From assembly GCA_017398625.1 (NCBI GenBank), contig JAFQFP010000028.1, forward strand, positions 1-55,714: a stretch of 55,714 nucleotides of DNA, written 5' to 3'. Under the pieces are notes generated by a model, which was given only the letters and a program-made list of their open reading frames with translations, was not told the origin of the DNA and searched no databases. Shown piece by piece: positions 9,705 to 18,131 of the stretch. The stretch comes from Oscillospiraceae bacterium. GTDB lineage: Bacteria; Bacillota; Clostridia; Oscillospirales; Oscillospiraceae. The position numbers and the translations under genes were made by a program. Each line of letters opens with the position of its first letter. Within the stretch, counting starts at the first letter, position 1.

Positions 9705-12463
9705 GACCTTTGAAACTGACCCTGTCCGGCTTTGGACCCTACGCCGGTACACAGGTGCTGGACTTTGCGGCATTGGGAAAGAGCGGTCTGTATCTGATCG
9801 CCGGCGATACCGGCGCAGGCAAGACCACCATATTCGATGCCATTACCTTTGCTCTGTTCGGGCAGGCAAGCGGTGACAGCCGGGACCCGGGAATGCTCCG
9901 CTCCAAGTATGCCAGAGCGGAGGATCCTACCGGAGTGGAGCTGACCTTTTCCTACGACGGCAAGGAATACACCGTAAAGCGCAGCCCGGAATATGAACGG
10001 GCAAAGACTCGGGGCACAGGCACCACCAAACAGCTTGCGGAAGCCCTGCTGACCTACCCCGACGGCCGTGTGGTCACCAAGCAGCGGGATGTGGATAAAG
10101 CCATCGGTGAGATCATCGGTCTGACCCGGGAACAGTTTTCTCAGGTCTGCATGATCTCCCAAGGGGAATTTCGCAAGCTGTTGCAGGCAGATACCAAGGA
10201 ACGCCAGAAGATCTTTCGGGATATTTTCGGCACCGGGCTGTATGTGACCCTGCAGAACCGGCTGAAAGAGGAAGCAAATGATCTGATGCTTCGGCTGAGC
10301 CATGCGGAGCAGAGCCGGCAGCAATACATCAGCGGCATCACCTGCAGCGAGGACTCCCCGCTGGTTTTGGATGTGAAAAAGGCAAAAGAAAACAGTATGC
10401 TCACCGCTGAGGTAATGGCGCTTTTGGACAAGCTGCTGACAGAGGAACGGGAAACACAGGATACCCTTACCGCTGCCCTTGCCGACAGAGAAAAAGCACT
10501 GGAAGCCATTACCGCCCAGCTTATCAAGGCGGAAGCCTATGAAAAAGCCAAGACCGCCCTTTCCGAAAACGAGGGAAAAGAAGCAGAAAAAACAGCGGCA
10601 CTGGAACAGGCGCAGACCGCACTGGAGACTGTGCAAAACACCCTGCCGGAACAGGAGCAGCTCAGCCGGCAGATCACCCGGATCGGTCTGCTGCTGCCCT
10701 CCTTTGATGAATTGGACAGCCTAGCCACCGCTCTTGAGAATAAGAGATTGGCTCTTGCGGATGCCCAGACTTTGGAGCAGACCGCCACCGCATCCATCAC
10801 CGCTCTCAGCAGCGATATTGCCCGGTGGAAAGCCGAGCGCAAGGCGTTGGAGGCCGTGGACAGGGAAAAAGAAAAGCTGCTTGCTGAAAAGCAGCAGTTT
10901 ATTGGACAAAGAGGAGCATTTCAGGCGCTGATCTCAGGTCTGGGGCTTCTGGATGCCCAACGGAAAAAGCTGCTGACAAAGCAAGCCGCTTACCAAGCCG
11001 CGGAAGCAGCCTCTGACCGGCTGCGGCAGATCTACGATGCCACCAACAAGGCATTTTTGGATGAGCAGGCAGGGATCTTAGCAAGCACCCTGTCCCCCGG
11101 CGCTCCCTGTCCCGTCTGCGGTGCCACCGACCACCCCCATTTAGCAGTGATATCCGCAGCCGCCCCTACGGAGGAAGCGGTGAAACAGGCAAAGCAGGAC
11201 TATGAGACCGCCCAGAAAGATACTATCGAGGCAAGCCGTGAGGCAAGCACCCAAAGGGGCATCGTGTCCAACGCGGAGGAAAAGCTTTTGCAGGATACCG
11301 CCGTTCTGCTGCCCAACACAGCTTTGGAAGATGCCCGCGCCGCCGCTGCAGAAAAGGAAACAGCCTTAACGGAAGAGATCAACAGCTTAGGCAGACAGAT
11401 CACCGACTTGGAAGCCAAGCAGACCCGGCGTGATACATTGGATCTGCTGATCCCCCAGCAGGAAACGGCACTTATCCGGGCACAGCAGACCGCCGCAGCC
11501 GCCAAGGAGCAGATGGCTGCTCTAAATTCTGCCAGTGCGGAACTGCAAAAGCAGATCCGGCAGCTTATCGCTAAGCTTCCCTTCCCGGATAAAGCAGCCG
11601 CCAAAGCTCACGCTGATGAGCTTGCGCGTCGCTTAACCGGCTTGAAGCAGGCGCTTACCCTTGCGGAAACCGACTACCGCACCTGCAATGAGGAACTGAC
11701 CGCCATCCGGGCAGCCATTGGGCAGCTTCGGGCGCAGCTTTCCCAGAGCCATGAGATCGAGACCGACGCTCTGGAGCAGCGGAAAACCGCCTTGACTGAG
11801 GAAAAGCGGCAGATCACCGCAAAGCAAAAGGATATCCATGCCCGACTCACCGCCAATGCCCATGCGCAAACCCACATTTCCGCCAAAGCAGCGGAAATGG
11901 CAGTGATGGAGGAGAAATATAGCTGGCTGCGTGCCCTTTCCGACACCGCCAACGGCACCCTCACCGGCAAGGATAAGATCATGCTGGAAACCTATATCCA
12001 GACCACCTATTTTGACCGGATCCTGCAGCGGGCAAATCTGCGGCTGCTGAAAATGTCCGGCGGTCAGTATGAGCTCAAGCGCCGCCGGAAAGCGGAAACC
12101 CTCCGGGGGCAAAGCGGTCTGGAGCTGGATATCATCGACCATGTCAACGGCACGGAGCGCAGCGTCAACACCCTGTCCGGCGGTGAAAGCTTTCTGGCTT
12201 CCCTTGCCTTGGCGCTGGGGCTTTCCGATGAGGTGCAGATGTCCACAGGTATCCGGCTGGACTCTCTGTTCGTAGACGAGGGCTTCGGCTCGCTGGACTC
12301 CGGCGCTTTGGAGCAGGCATACCGCACACTGGCAGGTCTTACCGAGGGCAACCGGCTGGTGGGTATCATTTCCCATGTGCCAGAGCTGAAAGACAAGATC
12401 GACCGCCAGATCATCGTCACCAAGGACCGATCCGGCAGCAGCAACGCAATCATTTCGGTGTAA
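9701..12463 (+). CDS. sbcC: Exonuclease ATPase subunit SbcC (Rad50 family)
   Basis: A 920-residue SMC-like ATPase partner of SbcD. Walker A GDTGAGKTTIFDAI is near residue 33, followed by the Q-loop region VCMISQGEFRKLL, a long coiled coil, and the zinc hook CPVC at about residues 470-473 (GAPCPVCGATDHPH). After the return coiled coil come the signature NTLSGGESFLASLAL and Walker B SLFVDEGFGSLD. It is coupled to sbcD by a 4-base overlap. A perfect GC-rich terminator lies just after the stop. Confidence 0.96.
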   Translation: MRPLKLTLSGFGPYAGTQVLDFAALGKSGLYLIAGDTGAGKTTIFDAITFALFGQASGDSRDPGMLRSKYARAEDPTGVELTFSYDGKEYTVKRSPEYERAKTRGTGTTKQLAEALLTYPDGRVVTKQRDVDKAIGEIIGLTREQFSQVCMISQGEFRKLLQADTKERQKIFRDIFGTGLYVTLQNRLKEEANDLMLRLSHAEQSRQQYISGITCSEDSPLVLDVKKAKENSMLTAEVMALLDKLLTEERETQDTLTAALADREKALEAITAQLIKAEAYEKAKTALSENEGKEAEKTAALEQAQTALETVQNTLPEQEQLSRQITRIGLLLPSFDELDSLATALENKRLALADAQTLEQTATASITALSSDIARWKAERKALEAVDREKEKLLAEKQQFIGQRGAFQALISGLGLLDAQRKKLLTKQAAYQAAEAASDRLRQIYDATNKAFLDEQAGILASTLSPGAPCPVCGATDHPHLAVISAAAPTEEAVKQAKQDYETAQKDTIEASREASTQRGIVSNAEEKLLQDTAVLLPNTALEDARAAAAEKETALTEEINSLGRQITDLEAKQTRRDTLDLLIPQQETALIRAQQTAAAAKEQMAALNSASAELQKQIRQLIAKLPFPDKAAAKAHADELARRLTGLKQALTLAETDYRTCNEELTAIRAAIGQLRAQLSQSHEIETDALEQRKTALTEEKRQITAKQKDIHARLTANAHAQTHISAKAAEMAVMEEKYSWLRALSDTANGTLTGKDKIMLETYIQTTYFDRILQRANLRLLKMSGGQYELKRRRKAETLRGQSGLELDIIDHVNGTERSVNTLSGGESFLASLALALGLSDEVQMSTGIRLDSLFVDEGFGSLDSGALEQAYRTLAGLTEGNRLVGIISHVPELKDKIDRQIIVTKDRSGSSNAIISV

Positions 12464-12475
12464 AATAGATTTCTC

Positions 12476-12500
12476 AAGGGGCTGCTGCAGCAGCCCCTTT
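12476..12500 (+). terminator. Rho-independent terminator after sbcC
   Basis: AAGGGGCTGCTG / CAGCAGCCCCTT stem with a very short loop, ending in T residues. Confidence 0.85.
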
Positions 12501-12519
12501 CCATTTTCTAAAAAAACTA

Positions 12520-12548
12520 TTGACACTTTTTCTCTACTGTAGTAGAAT
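12520..12548 (+). promoter_or_regulatory. Strong promoter of the blaI-blaR1-like pair
   Basis: TTGACA (12520-12525), 17-bp spacer, TAGAAT (12543-12548). A dyad covers the -10 region, as expected for repression. Confidence 0.85.
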
Positions 12549-12573
12549 AAAAGCACCTCTACCAGAGTAGAGG
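12533..12573. promoter_or_regulatory. Two BlaI-type operator dyads
   Basis: Dyad 1 is TCTACT-gt-AGTAGA (12533-12546), overlapping the -10 box. Dyad 2 is CCTCTAC-caga-GTAGAGG (12556-12573), between the promoter and the ribosome site. Both have perfect arms and share the CTAC/GTAG core typical of BlaI/MecI sites, so autoregulation is likely (inference). Confidence 0.75.
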
Positions 12574-12588
12574 AAAGGAGGCATTTCT

Positions 12589-12939
12589 ATGGAAACACCC
12601 AAGATCCACGAAAGTGAATACCGCTTTTGCTTGATCCTATGGGAGCAGGAGCCCATCCGCAGCCCGGAGCTGGTTCGCCTGTGTACCCAGCGGCTGGGCT
12701 GGAAGGAGACTACCGTCTACACCGTGATGAAACGGCTGGAGGAACGGGGGGTCTTGAAGGTTGAAAACAAGACCGTCACCTCCCTCTTTTCCAAGGATCA
12801 GATACAATCCGCCGAGCTGGATGAATTTGTGAACAAGACCTTTGAAGGCTCTCTGCCTGCCTTTATCGCTGCCTTTGGCAGACGGCAGGCACTATCCGAG
12901 AAGGAGATTGCGGAGATCCGGCGCATCATCGAGGGGTAA
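12589..12939 (+). CDS. BlaI/MecI-family transcriptional repressor
   Basis: A 116-residue winged-helix repressor. Recognisable parts are FCLILWEQEPIRSPELV, the recognition region LGWKETTVYTVMKRLEERG, and a C-terminal dimer part ending in EKEIAEIRRIIEG. BlaI proteins are cleaved or released when the partner BlaR1/MecR1 sensor is triggered. It lies behind a strong promoter with two dyads and 4 nt ahead of the sensor gene. No beta-lactamase gene is adjacent, so the controlled genes may be only this pair or lie elsewhere. Confidence 0.92.
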   Translation: METPKIHESEYRFCLILWEQEPIRSPELVRLCTQRLGWKETTVYTVMKRLEERGVLKVENKTVTSLFSKDQIQSAELDEFVNKTFEGSLPAFIAAFGRRQALSEKEIAEIRRIIEG

Positions 12940-12943
12940 GGCT

Positions 12944-15439
12944 ATGCAGGAACTCTTTTTAGAGCTGGTGCGGCTGAGCATGGTAGGCTCCCTGTTTGCC
13001 ATGGCTGTCATGCTGCTGCGGCTGGTATTTCGAAAAGCACCAAAATGGATATTTGTGCTTCTGTGGGGCGTGGTTGCCCTGCGGCTGGTGCTGCCGGTTT
13101 CCGTGGAAAGCAGCCTCTCCGTTGTACCGGACAAGCTGGCAAGCGGTCAGCTCATCTCCAATGTAGGCGACGGCTACATCGGTGATGTCACCGTGATCTA
13201 CAAGGGCGCTCCCGGTTATAACGAGGCTCTGAAAGCCGGGCGGAAGCCTGTTTACACCGACAGCGGCAGCTATGTGGTGACCCGTGGAGACACTTTTGCC
13301 GCACCCAAAACCGTGGAGAACACGGTGTTTCCCCTGCTGAGCCGGATCTGGCTGGCAGGGACGGCGGTTATGCTCTGCTATATGGCGGTGAGCTATCTGC
13401 TGCTGAAGCGAAAAATGGAGGAAGCCACCCTGCTGTGGGAAAATATCTGGCAAAGCGAGCAGACCGCCTCCCCCTTTGTGCTGGGGCTGCTTCGCCCACG
13501 GATCTATCTGCCCTATACCGTTGCCGGCGTTGATATGGAAAATGTCATTGCCCATGAGCGCGCCCACATCTGCCGCAAGGATCACTGGTGGAAGCCCATC
13601 GGCTTTGTGCTTCTTTCCGTTTACTGGTTCAACCCGGTGCTGTGGCTTGCCTATATTCTGCTGTGCCGGGATATTGAAGCCGCCTGCGACGAGCGGGTGA
13701 TCCGCACCATGGACAAAACACAGCTCCGTGGCTACTCCGCCGCGTTGCTCCATTGCAGCGTTCACCGCCGCAGCATCAGCGCCTGCCCGCTGGCATTTGG
13801 CGAGACCGGAGTGAAAGAAAGGATCAAGCGCGTTATGCATTACAAAAAGCCTGCATTTTGGCTGATCGCTCTGGCAGTGACCGCGGCTGTGATCGCAGGT
13901 ATCTTCCTGCTGACCGACCCGATCCCCCAGCGCAGCCCGGGAAATGTAAAAACAGGCAGCTATTACATTAGGGAAACGGATACCACCTACCACTATGAAC
14001 TGAAGCTCACCGGAAGGCTACCCAACGCAGCCACCGAAACCACATTTTATGTGTACACCGACGATCCCACGCTGACCTTCCGCAAGCTCAGCTCCATACT
14101 CACCTCCGCGGCGTACTCCACCGTTGATTTTTATATTTCCGATTCCTCCATCACCGCAGATACCCTGCTGGAGCTGGTGGATGGGATCGCGAAAAACGAC
14201 GATCCGGCGGTTACGGTAAGCTCCAACCCCTACGATTACATTGCGGCACGGCAGAGCCGGTACAATAAGATCCTCGCCTACGGAAGTGAAGCGGTGGATT
14301 GCTTTGTGGAGCAGCTTCGCACCGGCGAAAACGGTCTGCGGGGCTACATCATGGCAGCCGCCTGCGCCGATATCACCGGCATTGGCGTAAAAGCAGGCGA
14401 ATATGACCCCTCGTGGTGGGCTACGGCGCAGGAATGGCTGGCGCTGTATGACAAAAGCGAAAAGCCGGATATCGTGCCGCCGCTGATTGCCACAGATTAC
14501 ACCAGCGGTAAGCAGGCACGGTTCCTCTCCTTTAGCTATTCCCGGGAAACCCCCGACCAAAGCATTATCGCCTGCGGCATCTCCCCTTGGCAGGGTAGCT
14601 ACGGTGATGCCAACACCCTCATCCTTGATGGCAAATACGGTCAAAATCAGATCCTGCTGACCCCGGCAGGTGCCACCCTTGTTGGCTACACTGTGTATCT
14701 GCCGGACGGAACGGTGTATGATGACGGCACCAGAACCATATACGATTCCCTCTCTATGCGGGTGTCACATTCCGACCGGGGATTGAGCATGACCGCGCCC
14801 TTTACACCCGGCGAGTATATTTACGCCGTAGAGCTTCTGTGGGAACAGGAGAATATCCGGGTCACCTATGGGCTGAAGCTGGTAATGACCGGACAAGAAA
14901 GCGATTACGACCGGGCAGTGCGCAGCGTATTTGACGCTTACAGGGAGGGCTCTCCCCTGATCGCAGTGACCCTTGTGGACAAATATACCTTGGCAAATGC
15001 GGCGTACAGCTCTGACCGCTATCTGTTCCGGGTAGAAAATGTCCCAAATGCCCCCATTTGGGTAGAGGTCTACCAACACACCGGCGAAATTGTCTGCGAG
15101 GTGGAAGACTCGGAAACCCGGCAGGTATATCCACCCTATGTGCCGATCCCGACCCAACTGCCCGATGACAGCCTGCAGATGAGCGTAGAGGATGTTCTGG
15201 CACTGTCTAAGCTGGGTATGGAGCTTACATGGGAGGATCTGCGTCCCTATCAAGGAACAGATGTAGGCTCCGGACTGCATGTTATGCAATACGATATCGA
15301 TTCGGAGCTTTCTCTGTTGGTGGGTGACGGAAAAACCACAGGAACACCCATGTACGCCCGCTTAATTTACAAAGGCAGCAAAGCCTATTGTGACATCCGC
15401 ACAGAGGATGTGGCAGCCTTTCTGATGGATCATTCATAA
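12944..15439 (+). CDS. BlaR1/MecR1-like M56 membrane metalloprotease sensor
   Basis: An 831-residue protein. The N-terminal 330 residues form the M56 membrane protease: several helices, then the zinc motif HERAH near residues 204-208 (VIAHERAHICRKDHWWK), ACDERVI, and a final helix LIALAVTAAVIAGIFLL. In true BlaR1 the outer part is a penicillin-binding sensor with SxxK; here I see no such motif. Instead there is a region containing NPYDYIAARQSRYNKI and GYIMAAACADITG, a module seen in many clostridial M56 proteins, followed by further beta-rich domains. The signal sensed is therefore probably not a beta-lactam (inference). Start ATG at 12944, 4 nt after the blaI stop. Confidence 0.88.
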   Translation: MQELFLELVRLSMVGSLFAMAVMLLRLVFRKAPKWIFVLLWGVVALRLVLPVSVESSLSVVPDKLASGQLISNVGDGYIGDVTVIYKGAPGYNEALKAGRKPVYTDSGSYVVTRGDTFAAPKTVENTVFPLLSRIWLAGTAVMLCYMAVSYLLLKRKMEEATLLWENIWQSEQTASPFVLGLLRPRIYLPYTVAGVDMENVIAHERAHICRKDHWWKPIGFVLLSVYWFNPVLWLAYILLCRDIEAACDERVIRTMDKTQLRGYSAALLHCSVHRRSISACPLAFGETGVKERIKRVMHYKKPAFWLIALAVTAAVIAGIFLLTDPIPQRSPGNVKTGSYYIRETDTTYHYELKLTGRLPNAATETTFYVYTDDPTLTFRKLSSILTSAAYSTVDFYISDSSITADTLLELVDGIAKNDDPAVTVSSNPYDYIAARQSRYNKILAYGSEAVDCFVEQLRTGENGLRGYIMAAACADITGIGVKAGEYDPSWWATAQEWLALYDKSEKPDIVPPLIATDYTSGKQARFLSFSYSRETPDQSIIACGISPWQGSYGDANTLILDGKYGQNQILLTPAGATLVGYTVYLPDGTVYDDGTRTIYDSLSMRVSHSDRGLSMTAPFTPGEYIYAVELLWEQENIRVTYGLKLVMTGQESDYDRAVRSVFDAYREGSPLIAVTLVDKYTLANAAYSSDRYLFRVENVPNAPIWVEVYQHTGEIVCEVEDSETRQVYPPYVPIPTQLPDDSLQMSVEDVLALSKLGMELTWEDLRPYQGTDVGSGLHVMQYDIDSELSLLVGDGKTTGTPMYARLIYKGSKAYCDIRTEDVAAFLMDHS

Positions 15440-15441
15440 TC

Positions 15442-15470
15442 AAAGCCCCAACCACTCCGGTTGGGGCTTT
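15442..15470. terminator. Bidirectional terminator
   Basis: AAAGCCCCAACC-actcc-GGTTGGGGCTTT, a perfect 12-bp stem between two convergent genes with T runs on both sides. Confidence 0.9.
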
Positions 15471-15529
15471 GATTTTGCTTTCCTTTACAAGGATATCGGA
15501 GCAGCTAATACATCTGCCGGGATCAAAAT

Positions 15530-18007
15530 TTAGTCCTTGAAGTAGTTATAGCAGCTTGTGGCAAACTCCATCAGCTCGATGAACAGGTCATTGGTGGCGC
15601 TGGCTTGCGCGCGGACGCAATACCATGCGATGGAATCGGTGAGGGAGCAGACCTCCGCACCGTTTGCATCCACGATCTGCACCTTCACGGGCACATTCCC
15701 GTCCGCGGGTGTCAGCGCACTGACATTCACGGTGATCATGCTGCCGTTGGCAGTAAACTCGCTGCCGGGGATGGTGAAGCTATTCGCTACGCCCTTGTAG
15801 TTGGTGTAGCTGACCTTGGCGGTCATGGTGCTGTCCACCACTGCGGCATCAAAAATGAAGTTGTGCTGGATATTGGTGTTCAGATACAATGTCGCACCCA
15901 TAGCACCGGTCGTGCCGGTAGCCTTGCCTTCCACAGTGGTCATGTTAAACGCAGCGGAGGCATAGGCTGCCTGCTCGGCGGTGAGTCTGGTGTTGGCAAG
16001 ATCATCGGTATTGTAGCCGAAGTTGCCCTGCGCCGCCGCGCCGTAGTTGAGCAGGTCTGCCATCATGGTGAAGGAAGCAGCGTTTGCCTCGCTCTTGTAC
16101 ACCAGCACGGCAGCATCGGCAACGGTGGTCACAAACTCATTGCTGACAGCATTGCCGTTAGCGTCATAGACGGTGACGGTGATCTCGTCGGTCATTTCCT
16201 TGGCGGCGATGCCGTTGAAGCCTACACGGTACATAGTGCCGTAGTAGTTCTCCCAATCGGCTGCGGCAACGGTCTTGGTGACCTCTCTGCCGTCGGCATA
16301 GCTCTTGGTGATCTCCATGGTATAGCTTGCGTCGTAGTTTTCCGCCATCAGATACAGATACAGGGTGATGTCGTTATTCAGCGCCAGATTCACGCCGGCA
16401 ACATTGAACAGCGCTGCATAGTTGGGATCCTTCGCACCGCAACGGCTGCATACACCGTTTGCATAGTCATGTCCCAGCGGGTCAGTATACCTGTAGGTAT
16501 AATATCCGCAGTTGCGTGTGCAATCTGCATGTATCTCCCCCCTCGTCTCGCAGCCGGGGGCTATATACTCATACCAATCTCCCCACTTATGCCCCAACGC
16601 ATTCACATAGGAATCCATATAGCGCACACCGCAATCGCAAATATGTAGGGTATAGCCCTGATCAAAACAATCAGGCTGTTTTACCACGCTCTGATAGCTG
16701 TGGGTATGGGTCGCACCGCTGATGTTGATGGCAAAAAACATAGGTGTGCTGTTATCGGTAACATACCAGACCACCTGCTCTCCGGTGTACACAGGCTCAC
16801 AGTCGGAAAGGGTGGCATTCATGGTGAAGACCTCGCCAATAGGCTTGCCGGTATTGTCCACAAAGCGGTAATGCAGCACATCATCCTCGGTCCACATCAG
16901 CAGATATTTGGTCTTGGATATCTCCACCAAATAGGGGTTGGATATCTCGGTATCGCTGTTTAGTGCTTCCTCTGTAAACCATGTAATGCTGACGGCATCC
17001 TCCGCAAAATCATTTTTCGGTACTGCCGCTACATAAACATTCTGCGTTCCACTGGGGTTATAGGTCTCGTCCTGTGCCACAGAAGTACCTGCCACCAGAT
17101 AATGGGTGCTTGTTACCTGCAGGCTGCCAAGCTGCATTCCGGTATAGTTATCGCCTGTCCCGCCCATAATCGGCAGAACATCGATATAGGACACATACTT
17201 GCTTAGTGTCTCATTTCCGGCGCAGTTGTCATAGCGGCAGAGCACCACAGACCGTGGATGGGCATCGCCATGATCCAGCGTGATCACATCATCTCCATCT
17301 ACCGCGATAAACTGATTGAAGGAGTGGCTGCTATAGCCTCTTCCGGTATTGCTGACCGAATGACGGGATTCCGTCAAGGTCATGTCGGAGATCCGAACCG
17401 CAAAGGTCATATTTGCTTGATGGTTTCTCCCATCACTACTGACATACATTTCATGGCAGGTATGGATATAGAGCATTCCGTCTACCTCTGCCATCCGCAG
17501 GCTGCCTGCGTCAAAGGGAATAGAAGTATTGGCACCGTACACGCTGGCAGATGCCACCCGCTTCCACTGCTTGGTATAGGAAACGATCCTTACCACCTCT
17601 GTACCGTTGGTCTCATTGGGATTTTCCTGACCGAACACCAGAAAATAGTAGTTCGAGCCCTCATAAAAGCCACCGAACAGGGGCAGCTCAAAGGAAATGG
17701 CCTTCTGAGAAGTGATCCGATAGCTGCTGTCGTAGGTCTCCACCGTTACGATCCGATCTGCTGCATCCACCGCATACTCGTTGGACCCCTCCACCCGGGT
17801 AAAGCTGCCATCGGAATGGGATACCAAATAGGACAAAACGGTATCGCTCCAGTTCCACGGACGGTTATAGGTTCTGTAGAGCAGGTAATCATGGGCATAC
17901 AGATTGTCGGAAACCGTAGGTGTCAGCGTTTGCGCATGCACCGTGCCCAACGACAGGGATACCAGCATCAACACCGCCATAGCCACTGCAAAAATTCTTC
18001 GTTTCAT
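15530..18007 (-). CDS. Large secreted protein sharing the C-terminal domain of the LRR protein
   Basis: An 825-residue exported protein. Signal peptide at residues 1-25 (ending VHA). Residues 26 to about 430 are beta-rich, possibly a propeller-like or multi-sheet domain, not recognised. A Cys/His-rich section at about 430-530 has the pattern HTHSYQSVVKQPDCFDQGY, CDCG, LGHKWGDW, LGHDYANGVCSRCGAKD, common in clostridial surface proteins. From about 532 to the end lies the same domain as in the LRR protein (GVNLALNNDITLYLY ... LLNYGAAAQGNFGYNTDDLAN). No LPXTG or SLH anchor is visible, so attachment may depend on that domain (inference). The start at 18007 has AGGAG upstream and a TATAAT promoter. 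Confidence 0.85.
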   Translation of the reverse strand: MKRRIFAVAMAVLMLVSLSLGTVHAQTLTPTVSDNLYAHDYLLYRTYNRPWNWSDTVLSYLVSHSDGSFTRVEGSNEYAVDAADRIVTVETYDSSYRITSQKAISFELPLFGGFYEGSNYYFLVFGQENPNETNGTEVVRIVSYTKQWKRVASASVYGANTSIPFDAGSLRMAEVDGMLYIHTCHEMYVSSDGRNHQANMTFAVRISDMTLTESRHSVSNTGRGYSSHSFNQFIAVDGDDVITLDHGDAHPRSVVLCRYDNCAGNETLSKYVSYIDVLPIMGGTGDNYTGMQLGSLQVTSTHYLVAGTSVAQDETYNPSGTQNVYVAAVPKNDFAEDAVSITWFTEEALNSDTEISNPYLVEISKTKYLLMWTEDDVLHYRFVDNTGKPIGEVFTMNATLSDCEPVYTGEQVVWYVTDNSTPMFFAINISGATHTHSYQSVVKQPDCFDQGYTLHICDCGVRYMDSYVNALGHKWGDWYEYIAPGCETRGEIHADCTRNCGYYTYRYTDPLGHDYANGVCSRCGAKDPNYAALFNVAGVNLALNNDITLYLYLMAENYDASYTMEITKSYADGREVTKTVAAADWENYYGTMYRVGFNGIAAKEMTDEITVTVYDANGNAVSNEFVTTVADAAVLVYKSEANAASFTMMADLLNYGAAAQGNFGYNTDDLANTRLTAEQAAYASAAFNMTTVEGKATGTTGAMGATLYLNTNIQHNFIFDAAVVDSTMTAKVSYTNYKGVANSFTIPGSEFTANGSMITVNVSALTPADGNVPVKVQIVDANGAEVCSLTDSIAWYCVRAQASATNDLFIELMEFATSCYNYFKD
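15933..16408. repeat. Long direct repeat, copy B
   Basis: Nearly identical to 1-476 and in the same orientation. It codes for the C-terminal domain of the secreted protein. See copy A. Confidence 0.9.
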
Positions 18008-18041
18008 AAAGACCGCTCCTTTACTGATGGAAGTTACTGTC

Positions 18042-18070
18042 ATTATATCGCCGCAGCATCCAAAAATCAA
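18042..18070 (-). promoter_or_regulatory. Promoter for the secreted-protein gene
   Basis: Leftward TTGATT (18070-18065), 17-bp spacer, TATAAT (18047-18042), 35 bp before the start. Confidence 0.75.
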
Positions 18071-18087
18071 CCTGCTGAAGCGCTCAA

Positions 18088-18123
18088 AAAAGGTGCATTG
18101 CAATTTTTCGCAACGCACCTTTT
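18088..18123 (-). terminator. Terminator after the P-type-ATPase-like gene
   Basis: Arms AAAAGGTGCATTGC and GCAACGCACCTTTT match at 13 of 14 positions. It lies directly beyond the stop at 18132. Confidence 0.8.
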
Positions 18124-18131
18124 GTATTTTG

